DNA from: Rhodocyclaceae bacterium
Lineage (GTDB): Bacteria; Pseudomonadota; Gammaproteobacteria; Burkholderiales; Rhodocyclaceae
Assembly (NCBI GenBank): GCA_008080565.1
Contig: VIKE01000007.1
Span: forward strand, 46,282-110,281
DNA length: 64,000 nt
Reading direction: 5' to 3'
Shown: piece after piece, positions 46,044-56,873 of the stretch
How positions within the stretch are numbered: position 1 is the stretch's first letter
How the letters are laid out: each line of letters opens with the position of its first letter
Notes under the pieces: model-generated
What the model saw: the letters and a program-made list of their open reading frames with translations, nothing else
Databases searched by the model: none
Told to the model about the DNA's origin: nothing
Made by a program: the position numbers and the translations under genes

Positions 46044-48862
46044 CAGTCTTCGTAGGCAGACATCGGCGGGCAGGCGCAGTTCAGGTTGCGGTCGCCGTAC
46101 ACATCGTCGATGCGATTGACGCTCGGCCAGAACTTGTTGGCAGCCACCCAGGGCAGCGGGAAGACTGCCTGTTCGCGGCTGTACGGATGCGACCATTCAC
46201 CGTCGATGACGTCCGCCTGCGAATGCGGGGCATTCTTGAGCGGGTTGTTGTCAGCCGACCAGACGCCATTTTCGATCTGGCGGATTTCCTCGCGAATGCT
46301 GACCAGGGCTGCGATGAAGCGGTCCAGTTCGGCCTTCGATTCGGATTCGGTCGGCTCGACCATGATCGTGCCGGCCACCGGGAAGGATACCGTCGGTGCG
46401 TGGAAGCCGTAGTCCATCAGGCGCTTGGCGATGTCGGTTTCGCTGATCCCGGTCGCTGCCTTGAGCGGGCGGATGTCGAAGATGCACTCGTGCGCCACGC
46501 GGCCGTTCTTGCCGACGTAGAGCACGGGGTAATGCGCCTTCAACTGCTGGGCAACATAGTTGGCGTTGAGGATGGCGACTTGCGTGGCCTTCTTGACGCC
46601 TTCGCCGCCGAGCATGGCGAGATACATCCACGAAATGGTCAGGATCGAGGCCGAGCCGAACGGGGCGGCAGAGACCGCGCCCTGGCCGGCATTGACGCGG
46701 TTGGCGTCGCCCGTTGGCTGGACGGCGTGGTCGGCCATGAACGGTGCCAGATGAGCCTTGAGGCCGATCGGGCCCATGCCCGGTCCGCCGCCGCCGTGCG
46801 GGATGGCGAAGGTCTTGTGCAGGTTCATGTGGCTGACGTCGGCGCCGATGAAGCCGGGCGAGGTCAGGCCGACCTGGGCGTTGAGGTTGGCGCCGTCCAT
46901 GTACACCTGGCCGCCGTTGGCATGGACGATGGCGCAGATCTCGCGGACCGCTTCCTCGAACACGCCGTGGGTCGACGGGTAGGTGATCATCAGGCAGGCC
47001 AGGTCGTCCTTGTGGGCTTCGGCCTTGGCCTTGAGGTCGGCGACATCGACGTTGCCGTTCTCATCGCAATCGACGACGACGACCTGCATGTTGGCCATCT
47101 GGGCCGTCGCCGGGTTGGTGCCATGCGCCGATTTCGGGATCAGGCAGATATCGCGATGGCTGTCGCCACGGCTGGCGTGGTAGCGCGCAATGGCGACCAG
47201 GCCGGCGTATTCGCCCTGGGCACCGGAGTTCGGCTGCATGCAGATGGCGTCGAAGCCGGTGACGGTCTTCAGCCAGTCAGTCAGGCTGGCGATCATTTCC
47301 AGATAACCTGCGGCCTGATCGCGCGGGGCGAAGGGGTGCAGACCGCCGAATTCCGGCCAGGTGACCGGGATCATCTCGCTGGTCGCGTTGAGCTTCATGG
47401 TGCACGAGCCAAGCGAGATCATCGAGTGGTCGAGCGCCAGGTCCTTGTTCTGCAGCGACTTGAGGTAGCGCAGCATCTCGTGTTCGGTGTGGTGCGTGTT
47501 GAACACCGGATGCTGGAGGACGGCGTCGCTGCGGATCAGTGCATCGGGCAGGGCGGAGTCGGCGGCGGCGACCTGGGCGTCGATGACATCCATGTCGAGC
47601 GTGACCTGGGTGATCAGCTTGAACAGCGTGGCGACATCGCTGCGCGTCGTCGTTTCGTCGAGCGAAATACCGAGGACGCCGGCCGAGACGCGGCGCAGGT
47701 TGTAACCGGCTGCCAGAGCGTCGAGGTAGACGGTTTCAGCGCGGGCGCCGAGGTCGAGATGGACGGTGTCGTAGAACTGCTTGGTCAGGAGACTGACGCC
47801 GGCGCGCTTGAGGCCTTCGGCCAGGATGGCGGTCAGACGGTGGATACGGCCGGCGATGGTGCGCAGGCCTTCAGCGCCGTGATAGACGGCGTACATGCCG
47901 GCCATGTTGGCCAACAGGACTTGCGACGTACAGATGTTGGAGTTGGCTTTCTCGCGACGGATGTGCTGTTCGCGGGTCTGCAGCGCCATGCGGTAGGCCG
48001 TCTTGCCGCGGGCATCCTTGGACAGGCCGATGATGCGGCCCGGCATCGAGCGGACGAAGGCTTCGCGGGTGGCGAAGAAAGCGGCGTGCGGGCCGCCGAA
48101 GCCCATCGGGATGCCGAAACGCTGGCTCGAGCCGAGGGCGATGTCGGCGCCCATGGCGCCGGGCGACTTGAGCAGGACCAGCGCCATGAGGTCGGAGGCG
48201 ACCGCAACGGTCGTACCCTTGGCTTTCAGCGCGGCGATGGTGGCGGTCAGATCGCGGACTTCGCCGTTGTCGCCCGGGTACTGGAGCAGGGCGCCGAAGA
48301 AATCTTCACTTTCGATTTTTGCGGCATTTTCCGGGTTGACCGTGGCAATGACCAGTTCGAAGCCGAAATAGCCGGCGCGGGTCTTCACCACGTCGATGGT
48401 CTGCGGGAAGCAGTTGGCATCGACCAGGAAGCGGTTGGATTTCGACTTGGAAACACGACGCGCCATGGTCATCGCTTCAGCGGCGGCGGTGGCTTCGTCG
48501 AGCAGCGAGGCATTGGCGATTTCCAGGCCGGTCAGGTCGACGACCATCTGCTGGAAGTTCATCAGCGCTTCCAGGCGGCCCTGGGCGATTTCAGCCTGAT
48601 AGGGCGTGTAGGCGGTGTACCAGCCCGGGTTTTCCAGAACATTGCGGACGATGACCTTGGGTGTCAGCGTGTCGTAATAGCCCATGCCGATGCAGGACTT
48701 GTTGACGACGTTCTTGCTGGCGATGGCCTTGAGGTCGGCCAGCGCTTCGTGTTCGCGACGTGGAGCAGGCAGCGGCAGATCGGCCGGCAGGCGGATGGCG
48801 GCGGGGACGGTCTGGTCGATCAGCTGCTCGAGGCTATCGGCGCCGATGGCTCTCGGTTCCCG
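46043..48862 (-). CDS. gcvP: Glycine dehydrogenase (P protein); 5' end appears truncated
   Basis: Very strong P-protein sequence ([43 protein letters not shown]); open frame upstream reaches ...[22 protein letters not shown] then hits TAG at 48863-48865 with no ATG/GTG until 48685. Confidence 0.85.
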   Translation of the reverse strand, partial: REPRAIGADSLEQLIDQTVPAAIRLPADLPLPAPRREHEALADLKAIASKNVVNKSCIGMGYYDTLTPKVIVRNVLENPGWYTAYTPYQAEIAQGRLEALMNFQQMVVDLTGLEIANASLLDEATAAAEAMTMARRVSKSKSNRFLVDANCFPQTIDVVKTRAGYFGFELVIATVNPENAAKIESEDFFGALLQYPGDNGEVRDLTATIAALKAKGTTVAVASDLMALVLLKSPGAMGADIALGSSQRFGIPMGFGGPHAAFFATREAFVRSMPGRIIGLSKDARGKTAYRMALQTREQHIRREKANSNICTSQVLLANMAGMYAVYHGAEGLRTIAGRIHRLTAILAEGLKRAGVSLLTKQFYDTVHLDLGARAETVYLDALAAGYNLRRVSAGVLGISLDETTTRSDVATLFKLITQVTLDMDVIDAQVAAADSALPDALIRSDAVLQHPVFNTHHTEHEMLRYLKSLQNKDLALDHSMISLGSCTMKLNATSEMIPVTWPEFGGLHPFAPRDQAAGYLEMIASLTDWLKTVTGFDAICMQPNSGAQGEYAGLVAIARYHASRGDSHRDICLIPKSAHGTNPATAQMANMQVVVVDCDENGNVDVADLKAKAEAHKDDLACLMITYPSTHGVFEEAVREICAIVHANGGQVYMDGANLNAQVGLTSPGFIGADVSHMNLHKTFAIPHGGGGPGMGPIGLKAHLAPFMADHAVQPTGDANRVNAGQGAVSAAPFGSASILTISWMYLAMLGGEGVKKATQVAILNANYVAQQLKAHYPVLYVGKNGRVAHECIFDIRPLKAATGISETDIAKRLMDYGFHAPTVSFPVAGTIMVEPTESESKAELDRFIAALVSIREEIRQIENGVWSADNNPLKNAPHSQADVIDGEWSHPYSREQAVFPLPWVAANKFWPSVNRIDDVYGDRNLNCACPPMSAYED
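48312..48349 (+). repeat. Dispersed motif, copy 8
   Basis: TCGATTTTTGCGGCATTTTCCGGGTTGACCGTGGCAAT; antisense inside gcvP ([15 protein letters not shown]). Confidence 0.85.
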
Positions 48863-48887
48863 CTAGTCCGGGAACAAACTGCCGTTC

Positions 48888-49274
48888 TTAGGCGGCGTCG
48901 GCGACGGCCTGGTAGGCTGCAGCGTCGAGCATCTTGTCGAGGTCGGCGGCGTTGTCCGGGGTCATCTTGAACAACCAGGCAGCGTAGGCATCCTGATTGA
49001 CCGACTCCGGTGCATCGGCCGCAGCCTGATTGACTTCGGTGACGGTGCCGGAGATCGGGGCGTACACGTCAGCCGCAGCCTTGACCGATTCAACGACGGC
49101 GATTTCCTTCTCGGCATCGTAATGGGTGCCGACTTCCGGCAGTTCGACGAAAACCAGGTCGCCAAGGGCTTCCTGGGCGTGGTCGGTAATGCCGACGGTG
49201 ACGGAGCCGTCAGCGTTGAGCAGCATCCATTCGTGGGAGGCGGCGTACTTGAGGTTGGCGAGGACGTTGGACAT
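48888..49274 (-). CDS. gcvH: Glycine cleavage system H protein
   Basis: [60 protein letters not shown]. Confidence 0.95.
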   Translation of the reverse strand: MSNVLANLKYAASHEWMLLNADGSVTVGITDHAQEALGDLVFVELPEVGTHYDAEKEIAVVESVKAAADVYAPISGTVTEVNQAAADAPESVNQDAYAAWLFKMTPDNAADLDKMLDAAAYQAVADAA

Positions 49275-49298
49275 GGTTTTCTCCTGAATGGGGTTGAA

Positions 49299-50390
49299 TT
49301 AGATGACTGCTTTGCCGTTGCGGGCGAATACGGGTTTGGTGACCTTGGCCTTGAGCGCCTTGCCACGGATATCAACTTCGACTTCGTCGCCGATCTGCAC
49401 ACCGAGCGGCAGGCGGGCGAGGGCGATGGATTGCTGGAGCGTTGGCGAGAAACTACCGGAGGTGATTTCACCATCGCCTTGCTTGGTCATGACCTTCTGA
49501 TGGCCGCGCAGCACGCCCTTGTCGAGCAGGATCAGGCCGAGGAACTGTTTCTGCTGGCCATTGGCGAGCAACGCAGCCTTGCCGACGAAATCGCGCTCGG
49601 TATTCAGAGAAACTGTCCAGGCCAGACCGGCGTCGAGTGGCGAAACAGTCTCATCCATGTCCTGGCCGTAGAGATTCATCCCGGCCTCGAGGCGCAGCGT
49701 GTCGCGGGCGCCGAGGCCGCACGGGGCGACGCCGGCGGCGTTGAGCTTGTTCCACAGCGCTTCGGCTTCGCCGGCCGGCAGCATGATTTCGTAGCCGTCT
49801 TCGCCGGTGTAGCCAGTGCTGGCGATGAAATACTGATCGACTTCAGCGGCAAAGAAAGCCTTCAGGCCTTCTGTAGCTGCCTTGGTCTGCGGCAGCACTT
49901 CCCAAACCTTGGTGCGGGCATTCGGACCCTGCACGGCAATGATGCCGAGGTTGTTGGCGCCATCGCGGCGCTGGGTGATGGTCACGTCGAGTTTCCACTC
50001 GGCGACCTTGGCCTGCATCCAGGCCAGATCCTTTTCGGCCGTGCCGGCATTGACCACGATGCGGAAGCGCGTGTCGGTCAGGAAATAGATGATCAGATCG
50101 TCAATGACGCCGCCGGCTTCGTTGAGCATGGCCGCGTAGAGTGCCTTGCCGGACACCTTGAGCTTGGCCACGTCGTTGGCGACGAGGCGGGAGAGAAAAG
50201 CGCGGCAATCGGCGCCAACAACATCAACCGGGCACATGTGCGAAACGTCGAACATGCCGCAGTTGTTGCGGACCGCGTTGTGCTCCTCGATCTGCGAACC
50301 GTAGTTGACCGGCATGTCCCAACCACCAAAATCCACCATCCGGGCATTCATTGCGCGGTGAGCGGCATTCAAAACCGTTTTCTTCAGCAT
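49299..50390 (-). CDS. gcvT: Glycine cleavage system aminomethyltransferase T
   Basis: [52 protein letters not shown]. Confidence 0.95.
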   Translation of the reverse strand: MLKKTVLNAAHRAMNARMVDFGGWDMPVNYGSQIEEHNAVRNNCGMFDVSHMCPVDVVGADCRAFLSRLVANDVAKLKVSGKALYAAMLNEAGGVIDDLIIYFLTDTRFRIVVNAGTAEKDLAWMQAKVAEWKLDVTITQRRDGANNLGIIAVQGPNARTKVWEVLPQTKAATEGLKAFFAAEVDQYFIASTGYTGEDGYEIMLPAGEAEALWNKLNAAGVAPCGLGARDTLRLEAGMNLYGQDMDETVSPLDAGLAWTVSLNTERDFVGKAALLANGQQKQFLGLILLDKGVLRGHQKVMTKQGDGEITSGSFSPTLQQSIALARLPLGVQIGDEVEVDIRGKALKAKVTKPVFARNGKAVI

Positions 50391-50429
50391 ATCAATCCTT
50401 TGCGAGCGTTTGTTAACGTCGGTTCTAGA

Positions 50430-50473
50430 AACGGAAAAAGGGTGAAACGAAAGAATGGTCTTTCGTTTCACCC
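50430..50473 (-). terminator. Expression-platform terminator of glycine riboswitch
   Basis: Minus strand GGGTGAAACGAAAGACCATTCTTTCGTTTCACCCTTTTTCCGTTT. Confidence 0.8.
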
Positions 50474-50645
50474 CTCTGTCCTCGATACCTGAGAGATTTG
50501 CCCCATCGGTGGATGTCGGTAATAGCCGCCATCGCTCTCCAGAGTTTTTTGGCTTGCGCCTTGTTCCGCGGTCCTTTTGCCTGAGCGTTTTCGGGTGGAT
50601 TTGCGCCTTCGGCGGCAGACGGATCTGCGCTCTCCCACGGAACGG
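50472..50645 (-). promoter_or_regulatory. Tandem glycine riboswitch upstream of gcvT
   Basis: Minus strand: GGGAGAGCGCAGATCC...GCCGCCGAAGGCGCAAATCC...CTCAGGCAAAAGGACCGCGGAACA then CTCTGGAGAGCGATGGCGG...CCGATGGGGCAAATCTCTCAGGTATCGAGGACAGAGG. Confidence 0.9.
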
Positions 50646-50756
50646 GTGGCACTATAACGGGATGCTGCGGTCTGATCAACCTGCTGCACCGCACAAGGGG
50701 CTCAGGGCATGGCCTCGTTCGTGCTAGAATCTTCGTTTGCCTTCAACTGCTTACCT

Positions 50757-51596
50757 GTGACGCCAGCCAATTTCGATTTTCATAGCCACTCCATCGTTTC
50801 CGACGGCTTTCTGCCGCCTCGGGTCGTGGCGGGGCGTGCGGCGGGGAACGGAGTTGATCTCTGGGCACTGACTGATCATGATGACCTTGGCGGTCTGGCC
50901 GAAGCCAGGGCAGCGGCTGAAGAGGCCGGCATGGGTTTCGTCAATGGCGTCGAAATCTCGATCGAGTGGCGCGGTGTGCCGATTCATGTCGTCGGTCTTG
51001 GCTTTGATCCGGCCAACCCGGCATTGAGCGGGGGTCTCGACGAGTTGCGCGTCGGGCGTATCGAGCGCGCCAAGCGGATGGGCGACGCGCTTGCCGCCAT
51101 CGGCATCCCCGGCGTCTATGAAGGCGCCTTGTGCTTCGTGACCAATCCGAGCCTGATCTCGCGCGCCCATTTTGCCCGCTATATGGTCTCGATCGGCATC
51201 GCCCGCGATGTGCCGGGCGTATTCCAGCATTACCTCGCGTCGGGTAAACCGGGGTATGTCGATCATCGCTGGGCAACACTCGAAGAAGCGGTTGGCTGGA
51301 TCACTGGTGCCGGCGGCGTGGCGGTTGTCGCGCACCCGGCGCGCTACAAGATGTCGGGTGCCGACATGCGCCGTTTTCTTGATGATTTCAAGGATGTCGG
51401 TGGGCAGGGCATCGAAGTGACCTGCGGCAGCCATTCGACCGACCATGTCATGCATTTTGCGCGTCTGGCCCGGCACTACGCATTTCACGCCTCGCGCGGT
51501 TCCGATTTCCACGGGCCGGAAGAAAGCTATGTCGATCTCGGCAAGCTTCCCCCGTTGCCGGAAGACCTCAAGCCGGTTTGGCGTCTGGTGGTCTGA
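50757..51596 (+). CDS. PHP-domain phosphoesterase (RNase AM/TrpH-like)
   Basis: ANFDFHSHSIVSDGFLPPRVVAGRAAGNGVDLWALTDHDDLGG; GTG start inferred. Confidence 0.88.
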   Translation: MTPANFDFHSHSIVSDGFLPPRVVAGRAAGNGVDLWALTDHDDLGGLAEARAAAEEAGMGFVNGVEISIEWRGVPIHVVGLGFDPANPALSGGLDELRVGRIERAKRMGDALAAIGIPGVYEGALCFVTNPSLISRAHFARYMVSIGIARDVPGVFQHYLASGKPGYVDHRWATLEEAVGWITGAGGVAVVAHPARYKMSGADMRRFLDDFKDVGGQGIEVTCGSHSTDHVMHFARLARHYAFHASRGSDFHGPEESYVDLGKLPPLPEDLKPVWRLVV

Positions 51597-51598
51597 AC

Positions 51599-52225
51599 AT
51601 GGCCCGCGTCGTCAATATTCATCCGGAATCACCGCAGCAACGTCTGCTCGTCCAGGCCGCCGACTTTATCCGCAAGGGCGCTATCGTCGCCCTGCCGACC
51701 GACTCCTGCTACGCCCTCGGCTGCCATCTCGGCGACAAGGAAGCGCTCGATCGTATCCGACTGATTCGCCAGATGGATGAGCGCCACCACCTGACGCTGA
51801 TGGTCCGTGATCTTTCCGAAATCGCCCATTTTGCCCGGGTTGACAACGCCCAGTATCGCCTGCTCAAGGCGGCGACGCCGGGTAGCTACACGTTCATTCT
51901 CGAAGGCTCCAAGGAATTGCCGCGCCGGGTCATGCATCCGAAGCGCAAGACCATCGGCCTGCGTGTGCCGGACCATCCGGTGGCGCTGGCCTTGCTCGAA
52001 GAATTGAATGAGCCGTTGTTGACGACGACCCTGCAATTGCCGGGTGACGAATTTTCGCTGACCGAAGGATGGGAAATCCAGGATCGCCTCGATGACCAGC
52101 TGGAACTGATCCTCGACTGCGGTCCTTGTGGTACCGAGCCGACGACGGTTATTGACCTGACCGGTTCCTCGCCCGAGCTGATCCGGGCAGGTCGCGGTCC
52201 GCTTGAGCTGTTTGGATTGGGCTGA
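51599..52225 (+). CDS. L-threonylcarbamoyladenylate synthase family (YciO/Sua5)
   Basis: GAIVALPTDSCYALGCHLGDKEALDRIRLIRQMDERHHLTLMVRDLSEI. Confidence 0.9.
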   Translation: MARVVNIHPESPQQRLLVQAADFIRKGAIVALPTDSCYALGCHLGDKEALDRIRLIRQMDERHHLTLMVRDLSEIAHFARVDNAQYRLLKAATPGSYTFILEGSKELPRRVMHPKRKTIGLRVPDHPVALALLEELNEPLLTTTLQLPGDEFSLTEGWEIQDRLDDQLELILDCGPCGTEPTTVIDLTGSSPELIRAGRGPLELFGLG

Positions 52226-52226
52226 G

Positions 52227-52883
52227 ATGCTCGATATCAACGCCATCATCCAGACCATCGCGATTCTTGCCCTGCCGCTGGTTTTTGCAATCACCTTGCA
52301 CGAAGCCGCGCACGGCTACGCCGCGAGGCATTTCGGCGACCCGACTGCCTGGCAGGCCGGGCGGATCAGCCTGAACCCATTGCGCCATATCGATCCGGTC
52401 GGCACCATCCTGATTCCGCTCAGCATCCTGCTGTTTTCCGGCGGCAATTTCCTGTTTGGCTACGCCAAGCCGGTACCGGTCGATTTCAGCCGTCTGCGCG
52501 AGCCCAAAAAAGACATGTTCTGGGTCGCTGCTGCTGGTCCGGGCGCCAATCTGTTGATGGCTTGCCTGTGGGCGCTGGCCTTCAAGTTGTCCTGGTTGTT
52601 GCCGCAGTTTTTCAGTACGCCGCTGGCACGGATGGCCGAGATGGGCATCCAGATCAACTGCGTGTTGATGGTGCTCAACCTGCTTCCCTTGCCACCGCTC
52701 GATGGCGGACGAATTGCCGTCAGCTTGCTGCCGCATTCGATGGCCTGGAAATTCGCCCAGCTCGAACGCTGGGGTTTTCCGATTTTGCTGGTGCTGTTGT
52801 TCACCGGTATCCTCGGCGCAATCATGAATCCGCTGGTCGATACGTCAGCTTGGCTTATCACTGTCATTTTTGGTCTCTACTAA
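52227..52883 (+). CDS. Site-2 protease family (M50) membrane protein
   Basis: FAITLHEAAHGYAARHFGDPTA (HExxH), MVLNLLPLPPLDGGRI. Confidence 0.9.
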   Translation: MLDINAIIQTIAILALPLVFAITLHEAAHGYAARHFGDPTAWQAGRISLNPLRHIDPVGTILIPLSILLFSGGNFLFGYAKPVPVDFSRLREPKKDMFWVAAAGPGANLLMACLWALAFKLSWLLPQFFSTPLARMAEMGIQINCVLMVLNLLPLPPLDGGRIAVSLLPHSMAWKFAQLERWGFPILLVLLFTGILGAIMNPLVDTSAWLITVIFGLY

Positions 52884-52892
52884 ATAAATAAT

Positions 52893-54095
52893 ATGTACGC
52901 AGAACGTGTTCTCTCCGGCATGCGCCCGACCGGGTCGCTGCATCTAGGCCACTACCATGGCGTTCTCAAAAACTGGATCGAGCTCCAGCACGAGTATCCC
53001 TGCCTGTTTTTCGTGGCCGACTGGCATGCGTTGACGACGCAGTACGACAATCCGCAGGGGATCGAGAAGGCTTCGATGGATATGGTGGTGGACTGGCTGG
53101 CGGCCGGCGTCGATCCCAATCAGGCGACGCTGTTCGTCCAGTCGCGGGTGCCCGAGCACGCCGAGCTGCATCTGCTGATGTCGATGATGACGCCACTGAG
53201 CTGGCTGGAGCGTGTGCCGACCTACAAGGACCAGCAGGAAAAGCTGGCCGGCAAGGATCTGACGACCTATGGCTTTCTCGGTTATCCGCTGCTGATGAGC
53301 GCCGATATCCTGATCTACCGCGCCGACAAGGTGCCGGTCGGCGAGGACCAGATTCCGCACGTTGAATTCACGCGCGAGCTGGCTCGTCGTTTCAACCACA
53401 TGTACGGCCGCGAACCGGGTTTCGAGGACAAGGCGCGTGAAGCCGTCAAGAAGCTGGGTAGCAAGAAGGCGCGCCTCTACGAAGAGATGCGCACCCGCTT
53501 CCAGCAGAACGGTGACCGCGATGCCATCGAGCAGGCCAAGGCAGTGCTCGACGAAGTCCAGCATCTGTCGATGGCCGACCGCGAGCGCTTGTTCGGCTAC
53601 CTTGAAGGTACCGGCAAGATGATTCTGGTCGAGCCGGGCTACCTGCTGACTGAAGCCTCCAAGATGCCGGGGCTGGATGGCCAGAAGATGTCCAAGTCGT
53701 ACAACAACACGATCACCATGCGCGAATCCGAGGAATCGGTAACCAAGAAGGTGCGCAGCATGCCAACCGATCCGGCCCGCGTCCGCCGTACCGATCCGGG
53801 CGAGCCGGCCAAATGCCCGGTCTGGCAACTGCATCTGGTCTATTCGAACGATGCTTGCAAGGAATGGGTGCAGCAAGGCTGCCGTACCGCCGGTATTGGT
53901 TGCATCGAGTGCAAGCAGCCGGTAATTGACGCCATCCTCAAGGAACAGGCGCCGATGCGCGAACGGGCACAGGTCTATCTGGATGATCCGACCCTGGTCA
54001 AGAACATCATTGCCGACGGTTGCGAGAAGGCTCGTGAATACGCCCGCGAAACCATGCGTGACGTGCGCGAAGCCATGGGGCTGGAATACCATTGA
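52893..54095 (+). CDS. trpS: Tryptophan--tRNA ligase
   Basis: VLSGMRPTGSLHLGHYHGVLKNW, GLDGQKMSKSYNN. Confidence 0.95.
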   Translation: MYAERVLSGMRPTGSLHLGHYHGVLKNWIELQHEYPCLFFVADWHALTTQYDNPQGIEKASMDMVVDWLAAGVDPNQATLFVQSRVPEHAELHLLMSMMTPLSWLERVPTYKDQQEKLAGKDLTTYGFLGYPLLMSADILIYRADKVPVGEDQIPHVEFTRELARRFNHMYGREPGFEDKAREAVKKLGSKKARLYEEMRTRFQQNGDRDAIEQAKAVLDEVQHLSMADRERLFGYLEGTGKMILVEPGYLLTEASKMPGLDGQKMSKSYNNTITMRESEESVTKKVRSMPTDPARVRRTDPGEPAKCPVWQLHLVYSNDACKEWVQQGCRTAGIGCIECKQPVIDAILKEQAPMRERAQVYLDDPTLVKNIIADGCEKAREYARETMRDVREAMGLEYH

Positions 54096-54385
54096 TGTTT
54101 GATATGGACTGGGAAACGCTGATCTGGATCGGCATCGGCTTCGGTGGCCAGGCGCTGTTCATGATGCGCTTCGTCATCCAGTGGTGGAGCAGTGAAAAAG
54201 CCAAGATGGTCGTCATACCGGTCTCGTTCTGGTATTTCAGCCTGGCCGGCGGCATCGTGCTGACCATTTACGCCATCCACCGCAAGGACCCCGTTTTCAT
54301 CTTTGGCCAGGCACTCAGTTTGGTCATCTACGTCCGCAACCTGCATCTGCACTACAAGGGCAAGGGCCGCGCGGCGGCCTCCTGA
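54092..54385 (+). CDS. Lipid-A-disaccharide synthase N-terminal-like (LAB_N) protein
   Basis: WIGIGFGGQALFMMRFVIQWWSSEKAKMVVIPVSFWYFSLAGG. Confidence 0.85.
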   Translation: MMFDMDWETLIWIGIGFGGQALFMMRFVIQWWSSEKAKMVVIPVSFWYFSLAGGIVLTIYAIHRKDPVFIFGQALSLVIYVRNLHLHYKGKGRAAAS

Positions 54386-54389
54386 GCGC

Positions 54390-55229
54390 ATGAGCGAGGT
54401 CCTCGAAGTGCTTCCGGTTGGCGAAGTCGAGCCGGTTGCCCGCGTTTACGGGCAACCGCTCGAGCAGATGCCGCTTGACCTGTACATCCCGCCGGATGCG
54501 CTGGCGATCATGCTCGACGCCTTCGAGGGGCCGCTTGACCTCCTGCTTTACATGATTCGCCGCGCCAACATCGATATCCTCGATATCCCGATGGCGCCGC
54601 TGACCCGGCAGTATCTCGATTACGTCGAGGCGATGCGGGCGAGTAATCTCGAGCTGGCTGCCGATTATCTCGTGATGGCGGCGATGCTCATCGAGATCAA
54701 GTCGCGCATGCTGTTGCCGCGGCCGAAGCTGGGCGAGGGCGACGAGGCCGAAGATCCGCGCGCCGAGCTGGTTCGCCGGCTCATGGAATACGAGCAGATG
54801 AAGCTCGCCGGGCAGAATCTGAACGCCATGCCGCAGGCCGAGCGCGAATTTTTCTGGGTAGAGACCTTGGTCGAGAAATCGCTGCTGGTCCGCCAGCCGG
54901 AAGTCTCGGTTGATGACCTCAAGGAAGCCTGGATGGCAGTCGTCCGCCAGGCCGGGCTGAAAAAGCATCACCAGATCGGGCGCGAAGAATTGTCGGTGCG
55001 CGAGCACATGGGCATCATCCTGCGCGCATTGCAGGCCAAAGGTGGCTTTGTCCAGTTCGAGACCCTGTTCGATCCCGATATGGGTGTGCCGGGTCTGGTC
55101 GTCCATTTCATTGCCATGCTTGAACTGGGCCGCGAAAAACTGATCGAAATCACCCAGACCGAAGCCTTTCAACCCATTTACGTCCGAGTGCATCAAGGTG
55201 GAACCGAGTCAGGTCAAGAGAGTGCTTGA
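54390..55229 (+). CDS. scpA: Segregation and condensation protein A
   Basis: [40 protein letters not shown]. Confidence 0.93.
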   Translation: MSEVLEVLPVGEVEPVARVYGQPLEQMPLDLYIPPDALAIMLDAFEGPLDLLLYMIRRANIDILDIPMAPLTRQYLDYVEAMRASNLELAADYLVMAAMLIEIKSRMLLPRPKLGEGDEAEDPRAELVRRLMEYEQMKLAGQNLNAMPQAEREFFWVETLVEKSLLVRQPEVSVDDLKEAWMAVVRQAGLKKHHQIGREELSVREHMGIILRALQAKGGFVQFETLFDPDMGVPGLVVHFIAMLELGREKLIEITQTEAFQPIYVRVHQGGTESGQESA

Positions 55230-55743
55230 GGCAGCGCTGCTCGCCGCGCGCGAGCCGATGTCGCCAAGCGATATGAAAAAGATGTTCGACGAGGATTTGT
55301 CGACCGATACCCTGCGCAAGTTGCTCGACGAGTTGCGCGAGGAATGGTCCGAACGTCCGGTCGAACTGATTCAGCTCGCCTCTGGCTGGCGCTTCCGGAC
55401 GCGGCCCGAATACTTGCCTTATCTTGAGCGCCTGAACCCTGAGCGGCCGCCGAAATACTCGCGGGCCGTCCTCGAAACCCTGGCCATCATCGCCTATCGT
55501 CAACCGGTGACGCGCGGTGATATCGAGGAAATCCGCGGCGTCGCGGTCAATACCAACGTTGTCAAAACACTCGAAGAGCGCGGCTGGATCGATGTTGTCG
55601 GCCATCGCGAAACACCAGGTCGGCCGGCCCTGTTTGCCACCACCAAGCAATTTCTCGATGATCTGGGACTGAGAAGCGTCAGTGAACTGCCGCCGCTTGA
55701 ACAAATCGCCCAGACGCTGGAGCTGAATTATGAAAACCAATAA
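55198..55743 (+). CDS. scpB: Segregation and condensation protein B
   Basis: [24 protein letters not shown]...[32 protein letters not shown]. Confidence 0.93.
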   Translation: MEPSQVKRVLEAALLAAREPMSPSDMKKMFDEDLSTDTLRKLLDELREEWSERPVELIQLASGWRFRTRPEYLPYLERLNPERPPKYSRAVLETLAIIAYRQPVTRGDIEEIRGVAVNTNVVKTLEERGWIDVVGHRETPGRPALFATTKQFLDDLGLRSVSELPPLEQIAQTLELNYENQ

Positions 55744-56755
55744 ACGCACACCTCTCCGTTCCGCCAGCAAGCCGGGCGGATTTCAAAAACGGCCGGAAAT
55801 TCCGGTTGACCGTGGCAATCCCGCCCCGCGTGGTCGTACCACCGGCAATGCCCGCGAAGAGGCGCCCGAGGCCGAAGAAGTGGTCGAGGCGCCCAAGCCG
55901 CGTCGCCGTGCCGCGCTGCCGGCAACCGGCCGGGCCAGTCGCGGCAATATCGCGCGGAATGGCAAGGCGGTCGTCGAAGCCAAGCCGGAGCGCTTGCAGA
56001 AAATTCTGGCCCAGGCCGGTGTCGGCTCGCGTCGCGAAATGGAAGAGTGGATTTCGGCTGGCAAGGTCACAGTCAATGGTGTTGTTGCAACCATCGGCCA
56101 GTCCGTCGTGCCGACCGACAAGGTCAAGATCGGCGGCCGTCTGATCAATATCCGCTTTACCGGCAGCACTCGTCCGCCGCGTGTCCTGATGTATCACAAG
56201 CCGGAAGGCGAAATCGTCTCGCGCGACGACCCGGATGGCCGTCCGTCTGTCTTCGCTGCGCTGCCGCGCATGCGCGGCGGCCGCTGGATCAACGTTGGCC
56301 GTCTCGACTTCAATACCTCCGGCCTGCTGATTTTCACGACTTCCGGCGACCTGGCTAACAAACTGATGCACCCGAGTTCACAACTGGTTCGTGAATACGC
56401 GGTGCGTGTCCTTGGCGAGCTGACCCTCGAAGCGCAACAGCAATTGCTGCATGGTGTCGAACTCGAAGATGGCCGGGCCAATTTCGGGACATTGCACGAC
56501 GGTGGTGGTGAAGGTGCCAACCATTGGTATCGCGTGACGATTTTTGAGGGCCGCAACCGCGAAGTGCGTCGAATGTTCGAGGCGGTCGGGGTTACGGTCA
56601 GCCGATTGATCCGCGTCCGCTACGGCCCGTTCGTGCTGCCTCCACAATTGAAACGCGGCATGGCGCGAGAGCTCAAAGAGGTTGAAATCAAAATGCTGCT
56701 GCGCGACCTTGAAAACAACGCGCCAGCCCCCCGAAAGGGCCCTGAGAGCACCTAA
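55730..56755 (+). CDS. rluB: 23S rRNA pseudouridine synthase RluB
   Basis: S4 domain [49 protein letters not shown]. Confidence 0.9.
   Translation: MKTNKRTPLRSASKPGGFQKRPEIPVDRGNPAPRGRTTGNAREEAPEAEEVVEAPKPRRRAALPATGRASRGNIARNGKAVVEAKPERLQKILAQAGVGSRREMEEWISAGKVTVNGVVATIGQSVVPTDKVKIGGRLINIRFTGSTRPPRVLMYHKPEGEIVSRDDPDGRPSVFAALPRMRGGRWINVGRLDFNTSGLLIFTTSGDLANKLMHPSSQLVREYAVRVLGELTLEAQQQLLHGVELEDGRANFGTLHDGGGEGANHWYRVTIFEGRNREVRRMFEAVGVTVSRLIRVRYGPFVLPPQLKRGMARELKEVEIKMLLRDLENNAPAPRKGPEST
55780..55820 (+). repeat. Dispersed motif, copy 9
   Basis: ATTTCAAAAACGGCCGGAAATTCCGGTTGACCGTGGCAATC in rluB N-terminal extension ([10 protein letters not shown]). Confidence 0.9.
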
Positions 56756-56783
56756 ATCGATTGTCGATGGGGAATAAATCCGT

Positions 56784-56789
56784 TATAAT
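56784..56789 (+). promoter_or_regulatory. Candidate -10 box (TATAAT) of the rimP-nusA-infB operon
   Basis: CGTTATAATTCACGGG just upstream of tandem hairpins. Confidence 0.55.
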
Positions 56790-56802
56790 TCACGGGTTTG
56801 TT

Positions 56803-56835
56803 CCTCCCGTCGTTTTTGGCGGGGCATCTTTTTTT
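56803..56835 (+). terminator. Leader hairpin 1 with U-tract
   Basis: CCCGTCGTTTTTGGCGGGGCATCTTTTTTT. Confidence 0.55.
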
Positions 56836-56836
56836 C

Positions 56837-56865
56837 ATGAGGTGGGCGTTTCGCCCATTTTTTAT
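56837..56865 (+). terminator. Leader hairpin 2 with U-tract abutting rimP start
   Basis: GTGGGCGTTTCGCCCATTTTTTAT. Confidence 0.6.
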
Positions 56866-56873
56866 TTGTGGCT

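Noticed and set aside
46187-48970. 927-aa + strand ORF opposite gcvP
   Set aside because: Shadow ORF on the antisense strand of a high-GC gene; the protein is low-complexity (many D/G/V/A/H) with no recognisable family, while gcvP is unmistakable.
51828-51850. CATTTTGCCCGGGTTGACAACG as a motif copy
   Set aside because: Only partial similarity across the middle; right half (CCGTGGCAAT) absent.
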